Shown here piece by piece: positions 33,278 to 40,743 of a stretch of DNA of 54,291 bases. The position numbers and the translations under genes are program-made. The stretch comes from Paracoccaceae bacterium (lineage in GTDB: Bacteria; Pseudomonadota; Alphaproteobacteria; Rhodobacterales; Rhodobacteraceae): positions 4,994-59,284 of the forward strand of contig WOZM01000159.1 in NCBI GenBank assembly GCA_011620265.1. Direction: 5' to 3'. Below the pieces are notes generated by a model. It ran no database searches, had not been told where the DNA came from, and worked only from the letters and a program-made list of their open reading frames with translations. Numbering within the stretch: the stretch's first letter is position 1; each line of letters starts with the position of its first letter.

Positions 33278-34207
33278 TCAACCCAAGTCGAGGTCAAGCG
33301 CTCGGGGTCTTTGCAGCTTGACCGGTTCGCTCCGCGCCAGCTTGAGGAAATGCGCCATGTAGGGTCGCGTCGCGTCCTCCGCGCGGGTGGCGGCATACAT
33401 GCGCTTGGTGATGCCGGTCCTGGTCAGCGGCCGGGTGACGTAGTCGGGCCGGTATTTCACCTCGCGCAGCACCCAGTCGGGCAGCACCGCGACACCGCGA
33501 CCAGAGGCGACGAGCATCAGGATCACCGCCGTCAGCTCCACCTGCCGCACCGCCTCGGGCTCCACCTTCGCCGGGGTCAGAAGCGTGGTGAAGACGTCGA
33601 GCCGGGTGCGGTCGACCGGATAGGTGATGAGGATCTGATCGCGCAGGTCCTCGGCCTCGATGAAGGGTTTTCGGGCAAGCGGACTGTCGGCGGCGGCGAC
33701 GAGTGTCGGCGCGTAGTCGAACAAGGGGTTGAAGACGATCCCCGGCAGCTTCTCCGGATCCGAGGAGACGACGAGATCGACCTCCTCGCGGCCCAGCGCC
33801 GGCAGCGCCTCGAAGGCGAGGCCGGGGCGGATGTCGACATCGACCTCGGGCCAGGCGCGGCGGAAGGCGTCGAGGACCGGAAAGAGCCAGTCGAAACAGG
33901 CATGGCATTCGATGGCGATATGGAGCCGCCCGGTCTTGCCGGTGCGCAGCGCCCGGAATTCCTCCGTGACGGCGGAGATCTCGGGCAGCACCCGCTCGGC
34001 CGCGCGCAACAGCCGCTGACCGGCGGCCGAGAGCTTCAGGGGCTTCGAGCGGCGCACGAACAGCTCCACCCCCGCCTGGTCCTCCAGCCCCTTCACCTGA
34101 TGGCTGAGTGCGGACTGGGTGATGTTCAGCACCTCGGCCGCCCGCGCCAGACCGCCCGCGTCGTGAATCGCCTTGATCGTCTTCAGATGCCTGATCTCGA
34201 GATGCAT
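33278..34207 (-). CDS. metR: LysR-family regulator, MetR-like
   Basis: 309 residues. The N-terminal winged HTH is IRHLKTIKAIHDAGGLARAAEVLNITQSALSHQVKGLEDQAGVELFVRR. The co-inducer domain includes KTGRLHIAIECHACFDWLFPVLDAFRRAWPEVDVDI, which matches MetR proteins that sense homocysteine. It is divergent from metF, the usual target. ATG at 34207, 105 bp from metF's ATG. It should activate methionine-synthesis genes. Confidence 0.92.
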   Translation of the reverse strand: MHLEIRHLKTIKAIHDAGGLARAAEVLNITQSALSHQVKGLEDQAGVELFVRRSKPLKLSAAGQRLLRAAERVLPEISAVTEEFRALRTGKTGRLHIAIECHACFDWLFPVLDAFRRAWPEVDVDIRPGLAFEALPALGREEVDLVVSSDPEKLPGIVFNPLFDYAPTLVAAADSPLARKPFIEAEDLRDQILITYPVDRTRLDVFTTLLTPAKVEPEAVRQVELTAVILMLVASGRGVAVLPDWVLREVKYRPDYVTRPLTRTGITKRMYAATRAEDATRPYMAHFLKLARSEPVKLQRPRALDLDLG

Positions 34208-34258
34208 CGCCGGGTCCTAATTGCAACACGCCTCATATTGATCTTGAGGATTATGAGT

Positions 34259-34286
34259 TTGTCTCACGTTGCGCAACATGAGACAA
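34259..34286. promoter_or_regulatory. 28-bp near-perfect palindrome between metR and metF
   Basis: Outer arms TTGTCTCA and TGAGACAA, inner GTTGCGCAAC, with one mismatched pair. It lies 27 bp before metF's ATG in the 105-bp divergent promoter region. A good candidate operator for MetR or another sulfur-amino-acid regulator. Confidence 0.55.
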
Positions 34287-34312
34287 GGGGCCTGAAACTG
34301 AAGGATACCATC

Positions 34313-35179
34313 ATGCCCGCACCCCGCATCTCGTTCGAATTCTTCCCGCCGCAGACGCTCGACGCGTCCTTCCGCCTGTGGGAAACCGTGCAGATGCTGG
34401 CGCCGCTGAAGCCGGGCTTCGTCTCGGTCACCTACGGCGCCGGCGGCACGACACGCAAGCTGACGCATGACGCGGTGACGACGATCGGCGCGAATTTCGG
34501 GCTCAACGTCGCAGCACATCTCACCTGCGTCGAGGCGACGAAGGAAGAGACGCTGGAGATCGCCCAGACCTATGCCGAGGCCGGCGTGACAGAGATCGTG
34601 GCCCTGCGCGGCGACGCGCCGAAGGGGGCCGAGCGCTTCACCGCCCACGAGGACGGCTTCGCCTCATCGGTCGAGCTGATCGAGGCGCTGGCCGGGACCG
34701 GCAAGTTCACCCTCCGCGCCGGCGCCTACCCCGAGGCGCATCCCGATGCCGCCGACATGGCCGCGAACGTCGCGTGGCTGAAGCGCAAGATCGACGCCGG
34801 CGCCTCCTCGGCGATCACCCAGTTCTTCTTCGAGGCCGAGACCTTCTTCCGCTTCCGCGACGCCTGCGACAAGGCCGGCATCGACGCGCCGATCATCCCC
34901 GGCATCCTGCCGGTGATCTCCTGGGCCGGGGCGAAGCGCTTCGCGGCGCGCTGCGGCACAAATGTCCCGCACTGGCTCGACGACGCCTTCGCCGCCGCCG
35001 TGCGCGACGGGCGCGAGGAGCTTCTGGCCACCGCCATCGCCACCGAACTGTGCGACGATCTCCTGCAGGGCGGGGTCGAGGACCTGCACTTCTACACGCT
35101 GAACCGGCCGCATCTCACGCGCGACATCTGCTTCGCGCTCGGCATCGTGCCGGAGGTCTCCCTGCAGAATGTCGCCTGA
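34313..35179 (+). CDS. metF: Methylenetetrahydrofolate reductase
   Basis: 288 residues, full length for bacterial MetF. It starts MPAPRISFEFFPPQT, the family N-terminus. It has VSVTYGAGGTTRKLTHD (folate site), AHLTCVEATKEE, IVALRGDAP, ITQFFFEAETFFRFRDAC (FAD site) and IIPGILPVI. The FAD enzyme reduces 5,10-methylene-THF to 5-methyl-THF for methionine synthesis. AAGGA is seven bases upstream of the ATG. It is divergently controlled with metR and ends at a strong terminator. Confidence 0.97.
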   Translation: MPAPRISFEFFPPQTLDASFRLWETVQMLAPLKPGFVSVTYGAGGTTRKLTHDAVTTIGANFGLNVAAHLTCVEATKEETLEIAQTYAEAGVTEIVALRGDAPKGAERFTAHEDGFASSVELIEALAGTGKFTLRAGAYPEAHPDAADMAANVAWLKRKIDAGASSAITQFFFEAETFFRFRDACDKAGIDAPIIPGILPVISWAGAKRFAARCGTNVPHWLDDAFAAAVRDGREELLATAIATELCDDLLQGGVEDLHFYTLNRPHLTRDICFALGIVPEVSLQNVA

Positions 35180-35197
35180 GCGGCGGCGTTTTGCCTT

Positions 35198-35234
35198 CCG
35201 GCCCTGAACGGAGGATCGTTCAGGGCCGGCTTTT
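35198..35234 (+). terminator. Rho-independent terminator of metF
   Basis: A perfect 13-bp stem (CCGGCCCTGAACG with CGTTCAGGGCCGG), loop GAGGAT, then CTTTTG, 18 bp after the metF stop. Confidence 0.9.
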
Positions 35235-35264
35235 GCCACGCTGCGCGCCGGGAAACGGATCGGC

Positions 35265-35286
35265 AAGGTGGGTTCAAACCCACCTT
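35265..35286. repeat. 26-bp-family palindrome, copy 2 of 5
   Basis: Arms AAGGTGGGTT and AACCCACCTT around a CA centre, followed by AC as in the longer copies. It sits 30 bp after the metF terminator and 40 bp before hairpin element copy 2. Confidence 0.85.
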
Positions 35287-35326
35287 ACCCGGTAGTCGGC
35301 TTTTCCTTCGCGCGAATTCGGGCTAA

Positions 35327-35412
35327 AGCGTTTCGGGTTGATGTCGAGATGGCGATATCAGGATTCGAACGAGAAAGGTTCGAATTCCGATACAAGGCAA
35401 ACCCGAAACGCT
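35327..35412 (+). repeat. 86-bp hairpin element, copy 2 of 3
   Basis: Ends AGCGTTTCGGGTT and AACCCGAAACGCT; inner arms GATTCGAAC and GTTCGAATTC around GAGAAAG. The same orientation and internal order as the other copies. It ends 34 bp before the thioesterase ATG, so here it lies in a 5' leader rather than at a 3' end. Confidence 0.85.
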
Positions 35413-35446
35413 ATAGGTCGGGCTGCCGACCGAGGAAAGCCACGCG

Positions 35447-35935
35447 ATGACCGGCCCCCGCCCTGCGGCCAGCCCCGCCGACCTCCTCCCGCGCGAGGCG
35501 TTCCTCGCGATGTCCGGGCTCGACTTCATGCGCGCGGTGCGCGCCGGTCGCATCGCCGGCCCCGCCATCGGCGCCACGATGAACTTCCGCGTGACCGAGG
35601 TGGAGCCCGGCCGCGTCGTCTTCGAAGGCACGCCGGACTTCGCCCATACCAACCCGATGGGGGCGCCGCATGGCGGCTGGTACGGCACGCTGCTCGACAG
35701 CTGCATGGCCTGCGCGGTGATGACCACCGTGCCGAAGGGCAGCTTCTACACCACGCTCGAATACCGGGTGAACATCACCCGGGCCGTGCCGCTCGGCACC
35801 CGGGTCTTCGCCGAGGGTCTCGTCCAGCATGCCGGCCGCTCGACCGGCGTCGCCCGGGGCGAGCTGCGCGGGGCGAAGGACGGCACGCTTTATGCCACAG
35901 GCTCCACCACCTGCCTGATCATGTCCGGCGGCTGA
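35447..35935 (+). CDS. PaaI-like hotdog-fold thioesterase
   Basis: 162 residues. The hotdog helix with its catalytic segment is TNPMGAPHGGWYGTLLDSCMACAV, and strands follow (YTTLEYRVNITRAVPLGTRVFAEG, STGVARGELRGAKDGTLYATGSTTCLI). Such enzymes hydrolyse acyl-CoA thioesters in the cytoplasm, often aromatic ones. GAGGAAA is eight bases before the ATG. The 3' end overlaps the convergent DUF2235 gene by 17 bp. The substrate is unknown. Confidence 0.88.
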   Translation: MTGPRPAASPADLLPREAFLAMSGLDFMRAVRAGRIAGPAIGATMNFRVTEVEPGRVVFEGTPDFAHTNPMGAPHGGWYGTLLDSCMACAVMTTVPKGSFYTTLEYRVNITRAVPLGTRVFAEGLVQHAGRSTGVARGELRGAKDGTLYATGSTTCLIMSGG

Positions 35936-37001
35936 ACCGCATCACCGGCAGGTGCCAGCCGCCGCGCGAGGACACGACGGCCGCGCTCGGGTGGATGCTT
36001 TCGGACGGATCGCGCCCGACCGGCCGCTTCGCTCGCAGCAAGAAAACCTTGCCCCAGCCGCGCGTCGTGCCGACCGAGGGCACGCCGGCATCGGTCGGGA
36101 AGGTCTTGCGCCAGTCGGAGGGCAGGCCGAGCCCGCTCTGCTCGGCCTTCTCCAGCATCCAGACCAGCGGGATATTGGCGAGCGGCCGCGCGGCGTGGAA
36201 CCCGTCGAGCTGGCCGCCGACGTCGCCGTGGGCACCGCGGAACCAGACCTGCTCCACCCGGCCCCGCCAGTCGCCGCCCCCGGTCTGCCACATGATCGGA
36301 TCGAAGGCGGCGCGGGTCTCGTCGAGGGCCAGAGCATGGTAGCCGCGCCGCACCACCGGGCCGAGCGCGTGGTTGTGGAACTCGTGCTGCGGTTCGGTCC
36401 ACATCCAGAGAAACGGCAGCCGCAGGCCGAGCGCCTTCACCGTGTCGAAGGCGCCGATCAACTCGACCCCGACATCGTCATGACAGAAGCGGCTCCGAAA
36501 GACCTTTTCGCCGGGACTGCCCGGTTCGCGCTGGTAGTAGCGATAGGCGAGCCGGACATTGCGCTCGGTCGCATGTCCGGCCTTCAGGAGGCCGACCTGA
36601 TCCATGATCCCGGCGAGCGAGCGCACCGCATAGGCGCCGCGCGAATAGCCGAAGAAGAAGACCCGGTCGCCCGGCCGGTAGCGGGTGGAGAGCCAGCCAT
36701 AGGCGCGGCGGATCTGCCGGTTGATGCCGCGCCCCATCGCCACATCCGCGGTATGGCGCCACATGTGCCACTGCACCCCGGCCTCGTAGTAGAGCGACAG
36801 CCGCGCCGGGCCGGGCTGCGACTGCAAGAGCCGGTAGATGAGGCCGACATTGGTCTCGCAGCCCGGCTCCAGCGACGACAGCGTCCCGTCGAGCAGGATC
36901 ACGTGGTCGCAAGGCCCGCGCCCGCGGACCGGGACCTGGGTCTCCACCCGCCGGCCGATCCGCAGAAGCTCGATGAGCTTGCTGGCAAGTTGCCGCACCA
37001 C
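35919..37001 (-). CDS. DUF2235 alpha/beta-hydrolase-like protein
   Basis: 360 residues of the DUF2235 (COG3673) type. CDHVILLDGTLSSLEPG opens the hydrolase fold. The nucleophile elbow is GYSRGA with Ser120. Later segments are CHDDVGVELIGAFDTVKALGLRLPF and EQVWFRGAHGDVGG, carrying the putative Asp and His of the triad. Some DUF2235 proteins are type VI secretion phospholipase effectors, but no VgrG, PAAR or immunity gene is nearby. A housekeeping lipase role is as likely. There is no signal peptide. It overlaps the thioesterase gene tail-to-tail. Confidence 0.87.
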   Translation of the reverse strand: MVRQLASKLIELLRIGRRVETQVPVRGRGPCDHVILLDGTLSSLEPGCETNVGLIYRLLQSQPGPARLSLYYEAGVQWHMWRHTADVAMGRGINRQIRRAYGWLSTRYRPGDRVFFFGYSRGAYAVRSLAGIMDQVGLLKAGHATERNVRLAYRYYQREPGSPGEKVFRSRFCHDDVGVELIGAFDTVKALGLRLPFLWMWTEPQHEFHNHALGPVVRRGYHALALDETRAAFDPIMWQTGGGDWRGRVEQVWFRGAHGDVGGQLDGFHAARPLANIPLVWMLEKAEQSGLGLPSDWRKTFPTDAGVPSVGTTRGWGKVFLLRAKRPVGRDPSESIHPSAAVVSSRGGWHLPVMRFSRRT

Positions 37002-37341
37002 GTTCCGTCTCCTTGTCCCGCTTCGATGCTACGCCGCGAAGCCGCGTCCGCCAACTGAAGTTCAGCCAATTCCGCGTGATAGCCTGTAACCGTTTCGCGC
37101 TTTGCGACAGTCAGGGAAGCCTATCCCGGTATCGTTGACGAAGGCTTGCAGTCGCACATGCTGGCCGGCGCGGAGACGCGGCCTGCGCCGGCCCCAGCCG
37201 CAGCGCAGCACCCTGCCCACCTCCCCCCGGCGCCTTGAAGGGGCGGCGGGCGACGATCCGAATGCAGGGAATTTCGTGGACGGCGCCGCGCTGCCAGCCG
37301 GAACTCCGGCCGATCCGCGCAGCGCCGATCGTCAGGCCCGA
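37002..37341. other. 340-bp intergenic region, no gene seen
   Basis: It lies upstream of the DUF2235 gene and downstream of the decarboxylase gene. One hairpin is visible (GGCCGGCGC 37162-37170 with GCGCCGGCC 37184-37192). Short frames across it show no homology, ribosome site or coding bias. It probably holds the DUF2235 promoter and the 3' end of the odc transcript. Confidence 0.6.
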
Positions 37342-38484
37342 TCAGGCGTCAAGGCGCATCACCGTCTCGATCGCCAGCGCGCCGAAGCCGTTGAAACGGG
37401 TGTTGGTCGCCGTCGAATAGGCCCCCATGCCCGAGATCAGCACATAGTCGCCCTCGGCCAGATCGCCCGGCAGCAGGACCTCGCCCGGCAGGCGGTCGAC
37501 GCTGTCGCAGGTCGGGCCGAAGATGATGCGCGGGCGCGGCGCGGCGATGCGGCGCCGGCCGTCCGGCGCGACGACGGTCAGACGGTCGATCATGCCGGCA
37601 AGCGGCAGTTCGTCGAGCGAGCCGTAGGTGCCGTCGTTGAGGAACACATGCTCGTCGTCGCGCAGCCCCTTGACCTGCGCCGCCAGCGTGAAGCTTTCCG
37701 CCACGAGACCGCGGCCCGGCTCGCAGACGAGCGCCGGGGGCGTGCCCTCGAAGGCCTCGGCCGCGACGCGGCCGATCAGCTCGAAGATCGCCTCGAGTTG
37801 CGGCAGCTCGCCGGAGACCCGATGCGCGGGGAAGCCGCCGCCGACATTGAGGCGCCGGGCGGTGACGCCGGCGTTGCGGCAGATCTCGGCCGCGGCGCGG
37901 ATATAGGCGTCCCAGGCCATCGGATCGGTGCACTGCGTGCCCGGATGGAAGGTGAGCGAGGCGACATGGCCGCTATCGGCCACGACGCGCAGCAGCTCGG
38001 CCGCCTTGTCCACGGTCGCCCCGAACTTGGCGCCGAAATTGTAGGCGGCCCCCGCGACCGGCAGCTTGAAGCGCACCGAGATCTCGGCGCCCGCGGGCAC
38101 GATCTCGATCAGCTTTTGCAGCTCCGAATGGCTGTCGACGGAATAGGAGGCGACACCCATCGACACGGCATATTCGATCTCGTGCCGGGCGCGGACGGGG
38201 TTGTGGTAGTGCATGGCGGCGGTGGGCGCGAGCCGCGCGATCATCTCGATCTCGACCGGAGAGGCGACATCGAAGCCCTCGATCCCGGCGGCGACGAGGT
38301 TCTGGATCACCATCTCGTCGGGGTTCGACTTGACCGCATAGGTCACGAGGCCCGGAAAGCCGTCGATGAACCGGCGCGCCGTCGACTGGAGAACGGCGGG
38401 CGCGAAGAACATGACCGGGTTCACCGGCCGCTGCGTGCGAAGAAATTCGGACGGATTCGTCCAGATAGTCTTGGAAAGCCCCAT
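37342..38484 (-). CDS. odc: Ornithine/lysine decarboxylase, fold-III PLP type
   Basis: 380 residues of the eukaryotic-like (alanine-racemase fold) decarboxylase family. PLP lysine K52 is in TYAVKSNP. The glycine-rich phosphate loop is LNVGGGFPAHR. CEPGRGLV binds the cofactor phosphate. The specificity/catalytic cysteine is in GPTCDSVDRLPG. It makes putrescine (or cadaverine) for polyamine synthesis. The short N-terminus and overall length match alphaproteobacterial ODC. A 223-bp leader precedes it, and a divergent AsnC-type regulator lies beyond. Confidence 0.93.
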   Translation of the reverse strand: MGLSKTIWTNPSEFLRTQRPVNPVMFFAPAVLQSTARRFIDGFPGLVTYAVKSNPDEMVIQNLVAAGIEGFDVASPVEIEMIARLAPTAAMHYHNPVRARHEIEYAVSMGVASYSVDSHSELQKLIEIVPAGAEISVRFKLPVAGAAYNFGAKFGATVDKAAELLRVVADSGHVASLTFHPGTQCTDPMAWDAYIRAAAEICRNAGVTARRLNVGGGFPAHRVSGELPQLEAIFELIGRVAAEAFEGTPPALVCEPGRGLVAESFTLAAQVKGLRDDEHVFLNDGTYGSLDELPLAGMIDRLTVVAPDGRRRIAAPRPRIIFGPTCDSVDRLPGEVLLPGDLAEGDYVLISGMGAYSTATNTRFNGFGALAIETVMRLDA

Positions 38485-38690
38485 CGGCCTGCTCCTGCCA
38501 ACAGAGCGCAGCCACCTCTTGCCCCGGCTTGACGGGTCGGGAGACGCTTGCGCGTTTCAACCAACCAGGCCAGGTGCGTATGAGCCGCCCTTTTCCTGTA
38601 CGAAGTGAAGGGGATATGAGGCACAAACTGACCGATAAAAAGAGTAGATTTGCGGCGTGCGGTCGTTATTATGACGAAACTGTCAATCAA
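38485..38690 (-). promoter_or_regulatory. Leader of the decarboxylase gene, candidate speF-type RNA element
   Basis: About 200 bp between odc and the AsnC gene, lower in GC than its surroundings. Alphaproteobacterial ornithine decarboxylase genes often carry the conserved speF leader RNA. Here GCACCTGGCCTGGTTGG and CGCGCAAGCG-type helices are visible about 60-100 bp before the ATG. An open frame with a weak TTG start runs through the leader into odc out of frame and could be a leader peptide. Not folded by program; identity is a hypothesis. Confidence 0.4.
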
Positions 38691-38707
38691 ATCGCCGGTG
38701 TTGCAGA

Positions 38708-39139
38708 ATGGACGATCTCGACCGCTCGATCCTGGGCTTTCTCGGCGCGGATGCCCGTATCTCGGTGGCGACGCTCGCCCGCCGGCTAAAGGTAGCGCGC
38801 TCGACGATCCAGGCGCGGCTGGAGCGGCTCGAATCCTCCGGCGTGATCGCCGGCTACACCGTGAAGCTCGGCGAGGCGGCGCGGCAGAACCGGATCCGCG
38901 CGACCGTGCTCCTGACGATCGAGCCGCGCGCCCAGGCCAATGTGCTGACCCGGCTGAAGGCGATCCCGGAGGTGGAGCGGATCCACACCACCTCGGGCCG
39001 GGTGGATTTCCTCCTCCAGGTCGCCGCCCCCTCTACCGCGGCGCTCGACGACGTGCTTGACCAGGTCGGCGAGATGACCGGGGTCAAGGGCTCCGAAAGC
39101 CTCATCCATCTCTCGACCAAGCTCGACCGCGCCATGTGA
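38708..39139 (+). CDS. Lrp/AsnC-family transcriptional regulator
   Basis: 143 residues. The winged HTH is at the N-terminus (LDRSILGFLGADARISVATLARRLKVARSTIQARLERLESSGVIAGYTVKLG) and the RAM effector domain follows (RATVLLTIEPRAQANVLTRLKAIPEVERIHTTSGRVDFLLQV). It is divergent from the decarboxylase gene, 223 bp apart, so it may sense an amino acid such as ornithine, lysine or arginine. The target is inferred from position only. Two 26-bp palindromes follow the stop. Confidence 0.9.
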   Translation: MDDLDRSILGFLGADARISVATLARRLKVARSTIQARLERLESSGVIAGYTVKLGEAARQNRIRATVLLTIEPRAQANVLTRLKAIPEVERIHTTSGRVDFLLQVAAPSTAALDDVLDQVGEMTGVKGSESLIHLSTKLDRAM

Positions 39140-39155
39140 TCGCAGGGAAAGCACC

Positions 39156-39179
39156 GTAAGGTGGGTTCAAACCCACCTT
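39156..39179. repeat. 26-bp-family palindrome, copy 3 of 5
   Basis: GTAAGGTGGGTT-CA-AACCCACCTT, 16 bp after the AsnC stop. A copy in almost the same form follows 43 bp later. Confidence 0.85.
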
Positions 39180-39222
39180 GCCGGCACGGAGGCACGGCGC
39201 CCGCCGGAGGCCTGCCTGTCAC

Positions 39223-39248
39223 GTAAGGTGGGTTTGAACCCACCTTAC
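39223..39248. repeat. 26-bp palindrome, copy 4 of 5
   Basis: GTAAGGTGGGTTT-GAACCCACCTTAC, palindromic except for the centre. Together with copy 3 it forms a pair in one intergenic space. Confidence 0.85.
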
Positions 39249-39406
39249 ACCCCCCGCATCGCCGATCCGGCCCTTGCCCCCGCGCGGCCCGAGGGCGCAG
39301 GCGGCGGCGAAGGCCGGCGGCGCGGTCCGGCACGCGCCGACCGACATCCCCGGCACCGGCCGCTTCGCGACGCGGGCCTGGCGCGACGGGACGAAGCGGG
39401 CCTCCC

Positions 39407-39449
39407 GTCGCCCGGCCTCGAGGCGAAGCCGCCGGGCGAGCGCCTGCCC
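39407..39449. repeat. GC-rich dispersed repeat, copy 2 of 3
   Basis: CGCCCGG, then the shared core GAAGCCGCCGGGCGAGCGCC, ending TGCCC. It directly abuts hairpin element copy 3 (2 bp gap), forming a composite block. Confidence 0.6.
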
Positions 39450-39451
39450 AG

Positions 39452-39538
39452 AGCGTTTCGGGTCTGCATTGAACCAGAATTCGAACCTTTCCTGTTCGAA
39501 TTCCGATACTTGATTTTTCCACACAAACCCGAAACGCT
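39452..39538 (+). repeat. 87-bp hairpin element, copy 3 of 3
   Basis: Ends AGCGTTTCGGGT and ACCCGAAACGCT; inner arms GAATTCGAAC and GTTCGAATTC around CTTTCCT. It ends one base before the zntB stop codon, so on the minus strand the element immediately follows the gene and could act as its 3' hairpin. Confidence 0.85.
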
Positions 39539-40513
39539 TTACTTCCCGCCGATCAGCCCCAGCCGGCGGAAGAGCCAGATCTGGAACGTCACCACCGCCA
39601 GCAGCAGCCCGCAGACCGCCCAGAACGCCCAAGGCACCTCCGCCCCCGGAATGCCCCCCACGTTGATCCCCAGAAGCCCCGTCACCAGCCCCAGCGGCAG
39701 GAAGATCGCCGTCACCACCGACAGGACCAGCATCTGCCGGTTCATCGCCTCGGCGCGCACATCGACGATCTGGTCGCGCACCACCTGTGCCCGGTCGCGG
39801 ATCGCCTCCAGCTCCTCCGCGAGCCGCGTCACCCGCTCCGTCGCCTCGCGGACCCGGCTGCGGTCGCGCTGGCTGAGCCAGTCCAGCTCCTCGATCTCCA
39901 GCGTCGAAAGCGCGTCGCGCTGGGGGAACATGAACCGGCGCAGCACCGACGACACCCTGCGGATATCGGCCAGCTCGCTGCGCAATTCCGGCGGCGCCTC
40001 CGTCGATACCTGATCCTCGAGATCGTCGAGCCGCTCGTTCAGCCGCGCCACCACCGGCTCCGCCCGGTCGGCGAGCCGGAGCGCGATCCGCGCGACGAGG
40101 TCGCCCGGCGTCGCCGGCCCGTGGCCGTTGCGCACCCCCTCCATCACGTCGTCGAGCGCCGAGAGCGGGCGGCGATGCGACGACACCACCTGCCCCGGCA
40201 TCACGCAGAGCCTGAGCGACACCATGTCCTCCGGCTCCGCGCCGGGATTGAGGTTCACCCCCCGCAGGTTGATCAGCGCCATCTCGCCGTGCAGCGTGCA
40301 GCGCGGCCGCGTCTCCTCGGCCGTCAGCGCATCGCGCGCGATGGGGTCGAGCCCGGACCGCGCGAGCCAGTCCCGCCCCGCCGCGCTGACGAAATCGACA
40401 TTGACCCAGACGAAGCCCGCCTCGCCGGGCCTGAGCTCGGCAAGCGGCGCATCGGCCCCGGCCACCTCCACATGCCCGCTGCCATCCATCACGAATGCCG
40501 TCACTTCCGCCAT
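39539..40513 (-). CDS. zntB: ZntB/CorA-family divalent-cation transporter
   Basis: 324 residues. A large cytoplasmic domain with long helices (residues about 130-260: [16 protein letters not shown], then [15 protein letters not shown]) is followed by two membrane helices. The pore signature is GINVGG (GMN-type variant typical of ZntB) between [14 protein letters not shown] and [10 protein letters not shown]. It would form a pentameric channel for Zn or Mg. GAGG lies seven bases before ATG 40513; the longer frame has no such site. It is divergent from valS across a tandem-repeat block. Confidence 0.9.
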   Translation of the reverse strand: MAEVTAFVMDGSGHVEVAGADAPLAELRPGEAGFVWVNVDFVSAAGRDWLARSGLDPIARDALTAEETRPRCTLHGEMALINLRGVNLNPGAEPEDMVSLRLCVMPGQVVSSHRRPLSALDDVMEGVRNGHGPATPGDLVARIALRLADRAEPVVARLNERLDDLEDQVSTEAPPELRSELADIRRVSSVLRRFMFPQRDALSTLEIEELDWLSQRDRSRVREATERVTRLAEELEAIRDRAQVVRDQIVDVRAEAMNRQMLVLSVVTAIFLPLGLVTGLLGINVGGIPGAEVPWAFWAVCGLLLAVVTFQIWLFRRLGLIGGK

Positions 40514-40571
40514 GCCGATCCCTCTCGCCCTCCGGCCCACGGGCGGCAGAGTGCGCGGCCCGCGCGGCATT

Positions 40572-40666
40572 GTCACGCGCTTCCCGCGCCGGCATCGTCA
40601 CGCGCTTCCCGCGCCGGCATCGTCACGCGCTTCCCGCGCCGGCATCGTCACGCGCTTCCCGCGCGG
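40572..40666. repeat. 25-bp tandem direct repeat, about 3.8 units
   Basis: Unit begins GTCACGCGCTTCCCGCGCC and ends GGCATC, 25 bp in all. Units start at 40572, 40597, 40622 and 40647; the first three are identical and the last is incomplete. It fills the shared promoter region of zntB and valS. Confidence 0.9.
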
Positions 40667-40743
40667 TCCGGCCCGGCGCTGCCCCTTCCCCTCCGCCCGA
40701 GCTTTCGCTAAGGGAGGCCCGAACGAATGACGGGACGTTGACG

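Noticed and set aside
34220-34312. SAM-type riboswitch upstream of metF
   Set aside because: The leader is short and its main feature is a DNA palindrome; no pseudoknot core recognisable by eye.
40572-40666. CRISPR array
   Set aside because: The 25-bp units are contiguous with no spacers, and no cas genes are present.
40495-40743. Upstream extension of valS through the 25-bp repeats
   Set aside because: The extra residues are an Arg/Ala-rich repeat read-through with no family similarity and no ribosome site.
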